A stretch of DNA of 64,000 bases from positions 62,001-126,000 of the forward strand of contig CAVSDF010000006.1 of NCBI GenBank assembly GCA_963726715.1, in the 5' to 3' direction. Both the position numbers and the translations under genes were made by a program. Below the pieces are notes generated by a model. That model searched no databases. It was not told the origin of the DNA and worked only from the letters and a program-made list of their open reading frames with translations. How positions within the stretch are numbered: position 1 is the first letter of the stretch; every line of letters starts with the position of its first letter. Of this stretch, positions 10,048 through 18,262 are shown piece after piece. This DNA comes from CAVSDF01 sp963726715 (lineage in GTDB: Bacteria; Bacteroidota; Rhodothermia; Rhodothermales; BA12).

Positions 10048-10346
10048 GGCGAGAGACGAGGGTGTCGTCGTCGTGCGAGCGCGTCAGCATGGCGGAAGGG
10101 GGGATTCGTCGCGGTGGGAACGGTCGGGCGCGGGACACGCCGCGGGAGCCGGGAGGCGCCGGCACGGACGGGCGGAGGATACGAGGCGCCGCCGCGGATC
10201 GGCGCGTGCGCCTGCCTCAAATTTATCGCGCAGCCGCCGCAGGCGTGCCCGCGGGCCGGAGCTCGGGCCGCCGGACGTGCGTATCCGCCGCTCCCGATTC
10301 CGCATCGCCCCCCTCATTCTGGCCGCTTCACGACGGCCCTTTTTCG
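10048..10346. other. Intergenic region between divergent genes
   Basis: Contains an AT-rich spot (TCAAATTTAT near 10217) and a T-run (CCTTTTTCG at 10338-10346) directly before the next ATG. No repeat or RNA gene is seen. Confidence 0.4.
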
Positions 10347-10762
10347 ATGTCGGACTTCAACGAACGCAGCGCCTATCCTTCGCCCGACGAGTTCCGCGTG
10401 ATGCGGCCCGAGTACCTCGAACAGGACGAGGAGGGCACTCGTCCGCGCCATCATCGCGATTCCGCCGTTCCGCGTGACGGGCGAGAGCCAGACCAAGGCC
10501 GGCGCCCGCCGCGCCGCGCTCTACGAGGCCGAGAAGACGTACCGCAGCTACCACCCGTCGTACCGCGTGGAAAGCCCCTTCCCCGAGGAGTTCACCGACG
10601 CCGACGGCGCGCAGTGGAAGCGCGTGCCCGCCAAGGACCGCGACAAGATGGGCGACTACTTCTTCACGACGCCCGACGGCGAGGAGGACTCGGCCGACAT
10701 CGAGACGATGCTCACGTGGGACGTCCGCCCGGCGGGAGCGAGGAACGGACGACGACGCCTGA
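10347..10762 (+). CDS. Conserved hypothetical protein (two probable frameshifts)
   Basis: Begins MSDFNERSAYPSPDEFRVMRPEYLEQDEEG. Removing the A at 10437 continues it as LVRAIIAIPPFRVTGESQTKAGARRAALYEAEKTYRSYHPSYRVESPFPEEF ... DYFFTTPDGEEDSADIETMLTWDV. A second shift near 10735 brings in the stop at 10760-10762 after an acidic GTDDDA tail; two +1 events fit the 3n+2 span. The protein has no signal peptide or membrane helix and I do not recognise the family. The acidic C-terminus recalls the small acidic protein next door. The end coordinate is less sure than the start. Confidence 0.55.
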
Positions 10763-10784
10763 TTCGCGCCGCACGCCATCCCCG

Positions 10785-10818
10785 CGCGGGGGCTTCGCAC
10801 GACGCGCGGGCCCCCGCG
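10785..10818. terminator. Hairpin between convergent genes
   Basis: CGCGGGGGC (10785-10793) pairs perfectly with GCCCCCGCG (10810-10818). It lies between the plus-strand gene ending near 10762 and the minus-strand Pmp3 gene ending at 10865. It has no T-tract, so termination is inferred from position. Confidence 0.45.
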
Positions 10819-10864
10819 TGCGTTCGAGGGCGCTGCTTCGGACGGATGGCCTCAGCCGCGTCTG

Positions 10865-11026
10865 TCAGCGCGCGCGCCGGCGGTGGCGCTGCTCGGCCCA
10901 GACGGCGAAGGCCACGCCGGGCAGGTAGAACGCGAGCGTGAGCGCCACGCAGATCCAGAACGCCGGCCGCAGCCCGCCCGCGCGGCGGTAGACGGCGAGC
11001 GGCGGCAGCAGGATGGCGAGCAGCAT
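10865..11026 (-). CDS. Pmp3/YqaE-family (UPF0057) membrane proteolipid
   Basis: A 53-residue protein from the ATG at 11026: MLLAILLPPLAVYRRAG, then FWICVALTLAFYLPGVAFAVWAEQ. This is the full-length two-helix UPF0057 pattern (LPPLAV in helix 1, L-x(2)-Y-x-PG-x(2)-A in helix 2). Family members are small hydrophobic proteins of the inner membrane linked to membrane potential and salt or cold stress in plants and yeast; their bacterial role is not settled. The basic C-terminal tail RHRRRAR is cytoplasmic by the positive-inside rule. It follows the chagasin-like gene by 31 bp on the same strand. Confidence 0.85.
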   Translation of the reverse strand: MLLAILLPPLAVYRRAGGLRPAFWICVALTLAFYLPGVAFAVWAEQRHRRRAR

Positions 11027-11057
11027 CGGGGCGAGCGGAGAGCGAGGGGAGGAGCCG

Positions 11058-11512
11058 TCAGCGGGGCGCGACGGTGACGGCGAGGGCGAAGGTGTCCGCC
11101 GGGGCGGTCGTGGACGGCTCGAACGGACGGCGGTAGGCGAGGCGCAGGCGCGTCGTGCCCGGCGCGGCGGCGCGCAGGCGAAGCGTGTACACCCCGCCGA
11201 CACCGACGCGTGGCGGCACGCCGGCGCTCATCGGGCGCGTAGTCGCTTCCGACGACGGCGAGCACGGGTGCGAGAGCGGCGCTGTCGGCGAGGGTCCATC
11301 CGTAGCCGGTCGTCGCGTTGGCGTCAAGGCGCACGACGACCGCCTGGCCGGTGGCCAGCGCGACGGTCGTGCCGTTCGCGTCGTGCCCGAGCGCGAGGGG
11401 CGCGAGGCGGTGCGAGGTTGGCCTCGGCTGCCGGGTCGGCGGGACGGTCGCAGGCGGCGAGAAGCACGGCGGCGCCAGGATGGACGCGCGGAGAAAGCGG
11501 ATCGGCGGTCAT
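11058..11512 (-). CDS. Chagasin-type (I42) cysteine protease inhibitor lipoprotein (two frameshifts)
   Basis: From the ATG at 11512 the protein has a short signal peptide with lipobox LLAAC (Cys21). After a frame change near 11405 it reads PLALGHDANGTTVALATGQAVVVRLDANATTGYGWTL, and after another near 11222 GVGGVYTLRLRAAAPGTTRLRLAYRRPFE. The three inhibitory loops of the I42 family are all present: the TTGYGW loop, the G-x-GG-x-Y loop and RPFE in place of RPW. These proteins block papain-like cysteine proteases. Here it would act in the periplasm or at the surface, target unknown. The span is 3n+2, as two +1 insertions would give. It lies between the CCA enzyme and the Pmp3 gene on the same strand. 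Confidence 0.8.
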
Positions 11513-11687
11513 GGAATCGGTCGAGAAGATGAGGAGAGGAGAGGCACGGACGGCGCAGGGGAACGATACATCGTGCCCGCGCCCCGCGACGCCCCGGCCT
11601 GCGCGTCCTGCGCCGCCCCCGATTTCACGCGCCGTCCCGTTCGCGCATCCCCGATCACGCCCCTGCATCCGATCCCTCCCGGCGACA

Positions 11688-13306
11688 TCAGCCGGTCCTT
11701 CTCGCGCATCAGCACGTCCCACGCCGCGTCGTCGTCGTCGGGCACCGGGTCGGTGGCGAGGCGTCGCGGAGGGCGCCGAGGGCGCGCTCTCTGGTCGCGC
11801 AGGCTGGCGCGGAGGTGGTCGAAGAGGCGCCGCGGCGGAGGGCGTCGGCGGCGTGTTCGCACGAAGTCGACGGCGGCGGCGTGTTCGTTGGGCAGATCGC
11901 CGTCGAGCACGGCCTCCTTGAGGCGCTCCTTGAGGATGCCGACGGCGAGGCCCTCGCCGACGCCGAGCGCCTCCATGATCTCCTCGCCGGCAGCGGGCGG
12001 CTGGAACGTGCGCACGTGGTCGCGCGCCTCGACGATCGGCCATCTTGTCCTCCACCCGGTCGAAGCCGCGCAGGTAACGCGCCACGCGCTTCGGGTTCTT
12101 GCTCGTCAGGTCGGCGCGCACGAGCAGTCATCAGGTCGTCCACGTCGCTCGCCCGCGTCGAAGAGCAGGCGGCGGACGGCGCTGTCGGTCACGCCCTCGT
12201 CGACGAGCGCGTGCGGGCGGTGGTGGAGGCGCACGAGCGGCGGCACGCGGTCGAGCCGGTCGTCGAGCGGCAGTTTGAGGCGGCGGAAGAGCGCGGCACC
12301 ATCCGCGCGCCGACGTCGTCGTGCCCGTGGAACGTCCAGCCCTTGCCGCGCACGTAAGCGCTTCGTGCGCGCCTTGCCGATGTCGTGGCAGCAGCGCGGC
12401 CCAGCGCAGCCACCGCGCGTCTTCACTCCGCTCGTCGCCCTCGTGGAGCCACGCGACTGCGGTCGGCGGCGTGGTCGACGACCTGGAAGCGTGTGGCGCG
12501 AAGTTGTCCTTGTGCCCGACGCCGTCCACCGCCTCGACGCCCGCGAGCGCGGCGAGTTCGGGCACGAGGTGCGGCGAGCAGGCCGCCTGCGTGGAGCACG
12601 AACCAGCCCGACCGACGGCACGGGCGCGGCCATGAGCTTCTGAGCTCCGCCTCGACGCGCTCCATCGACACGATGGCGATGCGGTCGGCGGCGGCGTACA
12701 TCGCCTCGATGGCCGCCTCGTCGACGCGGAAGCCGAGCTGGGCGGCGAAGCGCGCGGCGCGCACCATCCGCAGCGGGTCGTCGTCGAAGGTGACGCGCGG
12801 GTCGAGGGGCGTGCGGAGGAGCTTGGCGTCGAGGTCGGCGAGGCCGCCCGCGTGGTCGAGGAGGGCGCCGAAGCGCGTCGGGGTGCGAGGTCGGCGGCGA
12901 GGGCGTTGACGGTGAAGTCGCGCCGCGCGAGGTCGTCGTCGAGCGTCCCGGCCTCGACGTCGGGCTTGCGGCTGTCGCGGCGGTAGGACTCGCGGCGCGC
13001 GGTGACGAACTCGATCGTGTGGCCGCCGTCGGCGTCTTGCAACCGCACGGCGGCGGTGCCGAACGTTTCGTAGAGGTGGACGCGCCGCGCGCCGAAGGCC
13101 GAACGCACCGCCTCCGCGAGCCGCGGCCCCGTGCCCTCGCCGACGGTCACGATGTCGATGTCGGTCGTCGGGCGCGCGAGCAGCACATCGCGCACGAGCC
13201 CGCCGACGGCATACGCCTCGATGCCCGCCTCCGCCGCCACCTCGCCGATGCGGGCGAGGATGGGGCCGAGCGGATGGTCGCGGAGCAGGCGCGCGAGGTC
13301 GGACAC
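11688..13306 (-). CDS. cca: CCA tRNA nucleotidyltransferase / poly(A)-polymerase-like with HD domain (multiple frameshifts)
   Basis: Adds or repairs the 3' CCA of tRNA. From the ATG at 13306 the class II head domain is intact: YAVGGLVRDVLLARPTTDIDIV (GG-x-VRD, and DID metal ligands), HTIEFVTARRESYRRDSRKP and DDDLARRDFTVNALA. The frame then changes near 12890 to FGALLDHAGGLADLDAKLLRTPLDP ... DDPLRMVRAARFAAQLGF, the neck helix. Further changes lead to GVEAVDGVGHKDNF, HDIGK-A-x-T (HD metal motif) and the C-terminal GEEIMEALGVGEGLAVGILKERLKEAVLDGDLPNEHAAAV. At least five frame changes occur. The stop cannot be placed with certainty; 11688 is my best estimate and the true end may lie up to 180 bp either way. 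Confidence 0.85.
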
Positions 13307-13498
13307 GGGAGGCAGCGGACGGTGGAATCAACGACCGGCGGTACCGCCCGCCTGCCACCGCCGATCCCGCGCGCCGGTGAAGGCCGCCGCGATTCGAGCA
13401 CGCGCGACGACCGTCTTGGCGCGCGGCTGTCGCAAGACTGTCGTCGCGCCCGGCGGGGCGCGCGGGCTATCCTGGCGCCACGCCGTCCCCCCTGCCGT

Positions 13499-14117
13499 AT
13501 GTCCTCTGCAACCTCCGCCATCTCATCCCTCACCACCTCGCCCACGCCCCTCGCCGACGGGCTGCGCGACGAGCGGACGCTGCGGGCGTGGAGCCAGCAG
13601 CACCTCGCCGACGCGGCGGGCGTGAGCCTGCGCACCGTGCAGCGCGCCGAACGCGGCGATCCAGTGGCGGGCGAGACGCTCCTCGCCCTCGCCGCCGCCC
13701 TCGACATCGACGTGCAGGCGCTCGTCGTCGCCCGCCAGCGCGCCGTCGCCGCAGGCGCCGCGCCGCCCGCCGACCCCGACGCTGGCGCTCTTCCGCCGCT
13801 GGCCTCTCGACCCCGAGCGCCTCGCATGGGCCGGGTTCGCGCTCGCCTTCCCGCTCCTGTGGTTCGCGGCGGGCGCCGCCGTCTACATGGTCACCGGGTC
13901 GGACGCCGCGCTTCCGCCGCTCGTGCACGCCGACGGACGGGAGTTTCGGATGACGAGCGAGGCGGTGGGTGCGGCGGTGGTCCTCGCGGCCCTCGCCGGG
14001 CTGCTCGTCAACGTCGGCACGCTCGCCCTCCGGCGCGACAGCGGCCTCAGCGCCCGCCTCATCGCCGCCGCTGTCGCGGCCATCGCCGTCGTTCACCTCA
14101 TCGCGCTCGCCACCTGA
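13499..14117 (+). CDS. Membrane-anchored helix-turn-helix (XRE-type) regulator (frameshifted near 13783)
   Basis: About 205 residues. Residues about 25-75 form an HTH_3 domain: LRAWSQQHLADAAGVSLRTVQRAERGDPVAGETLLALAAALDIDVQAL. After one frame change the protein continues LALFRRWPLDPERLAWAGFALAFPLLWFAAGAAVYMVTG, a loop, and MTSEAVGAAVVLAALAGLLVNVGTLAL ... AAAVAAIAVVHLIALAT, giving three membrane helices. The span is 3n+1. HTH domains fused to membrane helices occur in Bacteroidota as presumed stress or envelope sensors. No ligand domain is visible. A possible TATCCTGG box precedes the start by about 30 bp. The 3' end overlaps the convergent gene at 14093. Confidence 0.75.
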
Positions 14118-14627
14118 GCGCAGCGCCGCGTCACCTGCCGAGCCGCGTCCACGGCCACGCGCGCGGCGGGGCGGGCGTGCCCTGCGCGGATCTCGCCGAT
14201 GTCCACACCGAGCGCGAACGCGGCCTCGGCGACGCGCCGCACGAGCGCCTCGCGCAGCGGCGGATGCCGGGTGAACGCCTCGACGGTGACGCTGTCGTGG
14301 TACGGCGTCGGCCCTCCGACGCTGTGCCAGTTAACGACGCCGACGAGCGCGTCGGGCGCAGATCGCCGGACCGATGCAAACCGACTCGACGGCGTCGCGC
14401 TCGGCGAGCAGGCTCCGGAGCGTGACGCCGACGTGCAGCGCGGCGCCATCGAGAAGGTCGGCGGCGAAGGCGTCGAGCAGGCGGAAGGCGGGCGCGCCGA
14501 ACGGGTCGTCGGCCTCGCGGCGCACGAGCGCGAGGGCGCGGCGGTGGCGCAGTCCGCGGGCGCGGGCATCGTCGGGCCAGCGGTCGCCGGGCAGGAAGCC
14601 GGTCACGAGGCTCGCTCTGAGGATCAT
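14093..14627 (-). CDS. Hypothetical protein (frameshifted near 14362)
   Basis: About 178 residues: MILRASLVTGFLPGDRWPDDARARGLRHRRALALV ... LLDGAALHVGVTLRSLLAERDAVESVC, then after one frame change ALVGVVNWHSVGGPTPYHDSVTVEAFTRHPPLREALVRRVAEAAFALGVDIGEIRAGHARPAARVAV. The second part has a WHSVGG-x-TPYHDS segment that looks like an active-site or binding loop, but I do not recognise the family. No signal peptide is seen. The span is 3n+1. It overlaps the convergent HTH gene by 25 bp at the 3' ends. Confidence 0.5.
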
Positions 14628-14658
14628 CGGGCGGAGGTCGCGCGGGCCGCGGCGGGCG

Positions 14659-14986
14659 TCAGGCGCGCACCGGGCGGCGCCCGATGGTGACGAGGCCATC
14701 GCCCGAAACGTCGTCCGTCTCGCCGCTGAGGTGGTCGCCGAGAGGCGCTGCGGGAGCCGGCCGATTCGAGGGCGTCGAGGCGCGCGGCGAGGGCGGTCTG
14801 GCGGTCGTGCTGGCGCTCCAGCGTCTCGGTGAGCATGGCGACGGTTTCGGCGAGGCGTCCGCTGCCGACACTCCGCGCGCCGGCCATGCGCTCGCGGTGA
14901 CGCATCCACGAGAGTGCGAGCGTGATCGTCGTGCCCGCCATCCCCGCGATGGCGGCGATGAAGGCGAAGGTTTCTCCGGGGCCCAT
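14659..14986 (-). CDS. Small membrane/coiled-coil protein, PspB-like paralogue 1 (frameshifted near 14768)
   Basis: About 109 residues. An N-terminal membrane helix (FAFIAAIAGMAGTTITLALSWM) is followed by HRERM and a coiled coil AETVAMLTETLERQHDRQTALAARLDALES, then after a frame change a polar tail. The helix-plus-coiled-coil plan and the run QTALAARLDALES resemble phage-shock protein PspB, which anchors the Psp complex in the inner membrane. Its coiled coil matches the next gene nearly residue for residue, so the two arose by tandem duplication. The span is 3n+1. PspA and PspC are not in the window. Confidence 0.55.
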
Positions 14987-15042
14987 GGACGGCGGGGGGA
15001 TGACGGCGAGAGGCTCGCGAGAACGGGGGGCGCGAAGCGCGG

Positions 15043-15363
15043 TCAGAGGCGCATCCGTGGGAGGACCGGTTCGGTGGTCGGCTCGCGCGGGGCGTCGCCG
15101 AAGCCGAGGCCGAGCGTCGGCGGCTCGGGGAGGCGCTCGGTGGTGACGATGGCTTCGAGCGATTCGAGGCGCTTGACGAGCGCCTGCTGCCGCTCGTGCT
15201 GCTTCTCCAGCGTCTCGGTGAGCATCTGCACCGTCTGCCGCAGCGCCGGGTCGCCGACGCCGTACTTGCCGACGCCCGACATCTTCTCCTTGTGCTTCAG
15301 ATACGTCGAGAACCACGCCAGCCCGATGGCGAAGAGGGGGATCAGGGCGTAAAGGCCGTCCAT
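15043..15363 (-). CDS. Small membrane/coiled-coil protein, PspB-like paralogue 2
   Basis: Intact 106 residues. Helix MDGLYALIPLFAIGLAWFSTYL is followed by KHKEKMSGVGKYGVGDPALRQTVQMLTETLEKQHERQQALVKRLESLEAIVTTE and a Pro/Gly-rich tail. The order (one helix, basic linker, short coiled coil ending RLESLEAIV) is that of PspB-like envelope-stress proteins. Sequence identity with the gene at 14659 is concentrated in the MLTETLE(R/K)QH(D/E)RQ-x-AL core. Both run on the minus strand, this one upstream. A 36-bp AT-rich inverted repeat at 15525 lies about 160 bp upstream of the start and could be its operator. Confidence 0.65.
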   Translation of the reverse strand: MDGLYALIPLFAIGLAWFSTYLKHKEKMSGVGKYGVGDPALRQTVQMLTETLEKQHERQQALVKRLESLEAIVTTERLPEPPTLGLGFGDAPREPTTEPVLPRMRL

Positions 15364-15524
15364 GGTGCCGGGGAATCGAGGGGGCGCGGCGCGCAGAGGA
15401 GAACCGGACGCGCAACATCCGGCCCGAGCCGACGCGCCGCTACGGCAGGACCGGGGCCAAGGTTACGGCCGGGCGCATCGGCTCCCGGTTCGGCAGGAGT
15501 ACACCAACGCCACCCGAGCGATCG

Positions 15525-15560
15525 CCTTGTGTCACAAAACGCCCAATTTGTGCAACAAGG
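15525..15560. promoter_or_regulatory. AT-rich 36-bp inverted repeat CCTTGTGTCACAAA ... TTTGTGCAACAAGG
   Basis: Arms 15525-15538 and 15547-15560 match at 12 of 14 positions around an 8-nt centre. It sits 4 bp past the end of the dehydrogenase gene and upstream of the PspB-like pair on the same strand. It is either a terminator hairpin for the former or an operator for the latter. Its composition differs sharply from its surroundings. Confidence 0.5.
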
Positions 15561-15564
15561 GGTG

Positions 15565-16958
15565 TCACCCGGCCACCCAGACCGTCTTGATGTTGGCGAA
15601 GGCGCGGAGGCCGTCGGCGGCGAGTTCGCGCCCGTAGCCGCTCGCCTTGACACCTCCGAAGGGCACGGCAGGGTCGGAGGCGACCATCGCGTTGACGAAC
15701 GCCGACCCACACGCCATGCGCCGCGCGATGGCCTCGCCCGCGGCGACATCCGACGTCCAGACGCTGCCGCCGAGGCCGAAGCGCGAGGCGTTGGCGAGGC
15801 GCACCGCGTCGTCGGCGTCGGCGGCGGTGATGACGGCGGCGACCGGGCCGAAGGTCTCTTCGTCGAAGGCGGGCATTCCCTCGACGACGCCCGCGAGGAC
15901 GGTCGGGGCGTAGTAGGCGCCCGCGCGGTGGGCGGGGCCGTCGAGAACGCGCCCGCCGGTGACGAGGCGCGCGCCCGCGTCGAGGCTGCGCCGGACCTGG
16001 TCGTGGAGGTCGTCGCGCAGGTCGAGCGCGCGCGAGCGGGCCGACATCGGTCGATGGGTCGAGCGGGTCGCCGACGGTGAGGGCCACGAAGGCGTCGCCC
16101 AGCCGCCGCGTGAACACGTCCACAACCGGCGCTTCGACGATGAAGCGCTTGGCGGCGATGCAGCTCTGTCCGTTGTTCTGCACGCGGCCGCGCACCGCCG
16201 CCGCGACGGCCGCATCGACATCCGCGTCGGCGAGGACGAGGAAGGCGTCGGAGCCGCCGAGTTCGAGCACCGACGGTTTGAGCGCCGCCCCCGCCGCCGC
16301 GCCGATGGCCCGCCCGGCGCCCTCCGACCCCGTCAGCGTCACCGCCGCCACGCGGTCGTCGGCGATGATGCCCGCGACCGCGCCGCTGCCGACGAGGAGC
16401 GTCTGGAACACACCCGACGGCACGCCCGCCTCCGCGGGCGGCGTCTTCGAGGGCGAGGGCGCAGCCGCTCACGTTCGACGCGTGCTTGAGGACGACGACG
16501 TTGCCGAGCGCGAGCGCGGGCGCGAGGACGCGGACGAGTTGCCAGTACGGGAAATTCCACGGCATGACGGCGAGGAGCACGCCGAGCGGTTCGAGGACGA
16601 CGCTCGCGCGGGCGTCGGGGTGGACGCGGCGGTCGAGGCGCGCGGGCGACGGGCGCAGCAGGCGTGGGGCGTGGCTCGCGTAGTAGCGGCACGCGCGGGC
16701 GCATTTTTCGACCTCGGCGACGGCCTGTGCGAGTGGCTTGCCCATCTCGTCGGTGGCGAGGCGGCCCATCGCGCCCGAGCGGCGGTCGAAGACGCGGGCG
16801 AGGCGCCGCAGCGCGGCCATGCGCTCGGCGACGGGCGTCGCGGCCCAGAGCGGCGCGGCATCGGCGGCGCGCCCGAGGGCGGCGTCGATGTCGGCGGCGG
16901 TGTGCTCGGGGTAGTCGGCGAGTTCAGCGCCGGTGGCGGGGTTGATCGAGTGGAGCAT
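15565..16958 (-). CDS. NAD(P)-dependent succinate-semialdehyde-type aldehyde dehydrogenase (two frameshifts)
   Basis: Oxidises an aldehyde, probably succinate semialdehyde, to the acid in the cytoplasm. From the ATG at 16958: MLHSINPATGAEL, then PWNFPYWQLVRVLAPALALGNVVVLKHASNVSGCALALE (cofactor site; this wording is typical of the Sad/YneI and GabD1 branch). After a frame change near 16462: VTLTGSEGAGRAIG, LELGGSDAFLVLADADVD (catalytic Glu), NNGQSCIAAKRF (catalytic Cys). After a second near 16047: GAYYAPTVLAGV, EETFGPVAAVI and PFGGVKASGYGRELAADGL. The span is 3n+2, as two +1 insertions would give. It stands alone; no GABA genes are nearby. Confidence 0.88.
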
Positions 16959-17250
16959 CGGGCGAGGGGTGTGAGTCGGTGCCGGTGCGACGCGTGGGCC
17001 GCGCGATAGTCCCGCACCGCCCAACCTGTCCACGTCCCCGACCGGACCGGTTCGCCCTTCGCACGCTGCCAGAGGCCGGGCGTAGGATGGAGCGCGGAAC
17101 GTGCAGACACGTTTCCTACGAGATCGCCATCCGACACACGACCGACCCCCCACCTCGCCACCGCATTCGTCAACGCTTCCACGCGCCCATAGACGCGCCA
17201 TGCTACCTTGAAACGATTCTGTCCCCTCTTCGATTGACCGTCCGCTACCG
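16959..17250. other. Intergenic region between divergent aldehyde dehydrogenase and rnc genes
   Basis: Contains a repeat-like CCAACCTGTCCACGTCCCCGACC (17018-17040), resembling a segment near 60365, and an imperfect inverted repeat GGAACGTG/ACACGTTTCC near 17096-17116. The rnc promoter box is at 17204. Confidence 0.4.
17204..17211 (+). promoter_or_regulatory. -7-like box TACCTTGA upstream of rnc
   Basis: 39 bp before the rnc ATG; matches the TACCTT boxes before carA, yceI and the Lnb-like gene. Confidence 0.45.
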
Positions 17251-18093
17251 ATGAGCCGTGTTTCGGCGTGGCTTCGCGCCTGGCGGCGTGGAGCCGTCTC
17301 TCCCGATCGTTTGGAGGCCCGTGCCGAGGCCGCACGCCGCACGGCCGAGGAGGCCGAGCGCGCCGCCCGCGACGCACGCACCCGGACGGCCATCGAGGGG
17401 CTGATCGGGCAGTCCGTCGGCGACCTCGACCTCTACCGGCAGGCGCTCCGCCACCGCTCGGCGCTGCGCGGGCAGAAGGACTCGCACCTGTTCTCGAACG
17501 AGCGCCTCGAATTCCTCGGCGACGCCGTCCTCGGCCTCGTCGTCGGCGCGCACCTCTACAACACGTTCCCGGACGGCGACGAAGGCGTGCTCTCGCGGCT
17601 CCGCGCGCGCCTCGTCTCCGGCAACGCCCTCGCGGCCCGCGCCGACGAGATCGAACTGGGCGCGCTGTTGCAGATGAGCCCGGAGATGCGGCAGCAGGGT
17701 GGCGAGCGCCACGCGACGCTCCTCGCCGACGCCTTCGAGGCCGTCATCGGCGCCCTCTACCTCGACCTCGGGTTGGAGGCCTCCGCCGCCTTCGTCCACG
17801 CCACCGCCATCGACGGGCGCGATCTGGGGACGATGGCCGTCGAGACGGACAACTTCAAGTCGGCCCTGCTCGAACACGCGCAGGGCGCCGGGTGGGCGCA
17901 GCCGTCGTACGTCGTCGTCGGCGAGACCGGGGCGAGCCATGCGCGAACGTTCACGATCGAGGTCGCCCTCCGCGGCGAGGTCTACGGCTCCGGGCAGGCG
18001 TCGTCGAAGAAGCAGGCCGAGCAGATCGCCGCCCGCGAAGCGCTCACCCGCCTGGCCCTCGAAGCCGCCGGTGGTGACGGCGCGGCTGCCTGA
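17251..18093 (+). CDS. rnc: Ribonuclease III
   Basis: Intact 280 residues. Cleaves double-stranded RNA, including the rRNA precursor. The endonuclease domain has the signature NERLEFLGDAVLGLVV (catalytic Glu and Asp) and ADAFEAVIGALYLD (second Asp/Glu pair), so all metal ligands are present. A double-stranded RNA-binding domain follows: DNFKSALLEHAQGAGWAQPSYVVVGETGASHARTFTIEVAL ... GSGQASSKKQAEQIAAREAL. An N-terminal extension of about 50 residues, rich in Arg/Ala and predicted helical, precedes the core; this is longer than the E. coli enzyme (226 residues) but common in Bacteroidota. It appears monocistronic, with a repeat-filled gap after it. Confidence 0.97.
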   Translation: MSRVSAWLRAWRRGAVSPDRLEARAEAARRTAEEAERAARDARTRTAIEGLIGQSVGDLDLYRQALRHRSALRGQKDSHLFSNERLEFLGDAVLGLVVGAHLYNTFPDGDEGVLSRLRARLVSGNALAARADEIELGALLQMSPEMRQQGGERHATLLADAFEAVIGALYLDLGLEASAAFVHATAIDGRDLGTMAVETDNFKSALLEHAQGAGWAQPSYVVVGETGASHARTFTIEVALRGEVYGSGQASSKKQAEQIAAREALTRLALEAAGGDGAAA

Positions 18094-18262
18094 GGGTGTG
18101 GTTGGTTGTTGATGGTGGGTCGTGAGGCCAGATCGGTGGCTGGTGGCCGGGCGGGAGGGTCAGTACCGCGCGTCCCGTCCGCGCCATCGGAGGGTCCACA
18201 GAGCCGGTGCGTGCCTCGCCCTGTGCACCCCCGACCAACCACTAACGACCAACGACCAACCG
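18094..18262. repeat. GGTTGGT/ACCAACGACC low-complexity repeat pair
   Basis: GTTGGTTGTTGATGGTGG (about 18100-18117) and CCGACCAACCACTAACGACCAACGACCAACC (18231-18261) form imperfect inverted copies of a TTGGTCGT-type unit. The second copy supplies the last codons and stop of the OmpA-like gene. A related segment lies inside the acylase gene at 30778-30809. Confidence 0.6.
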
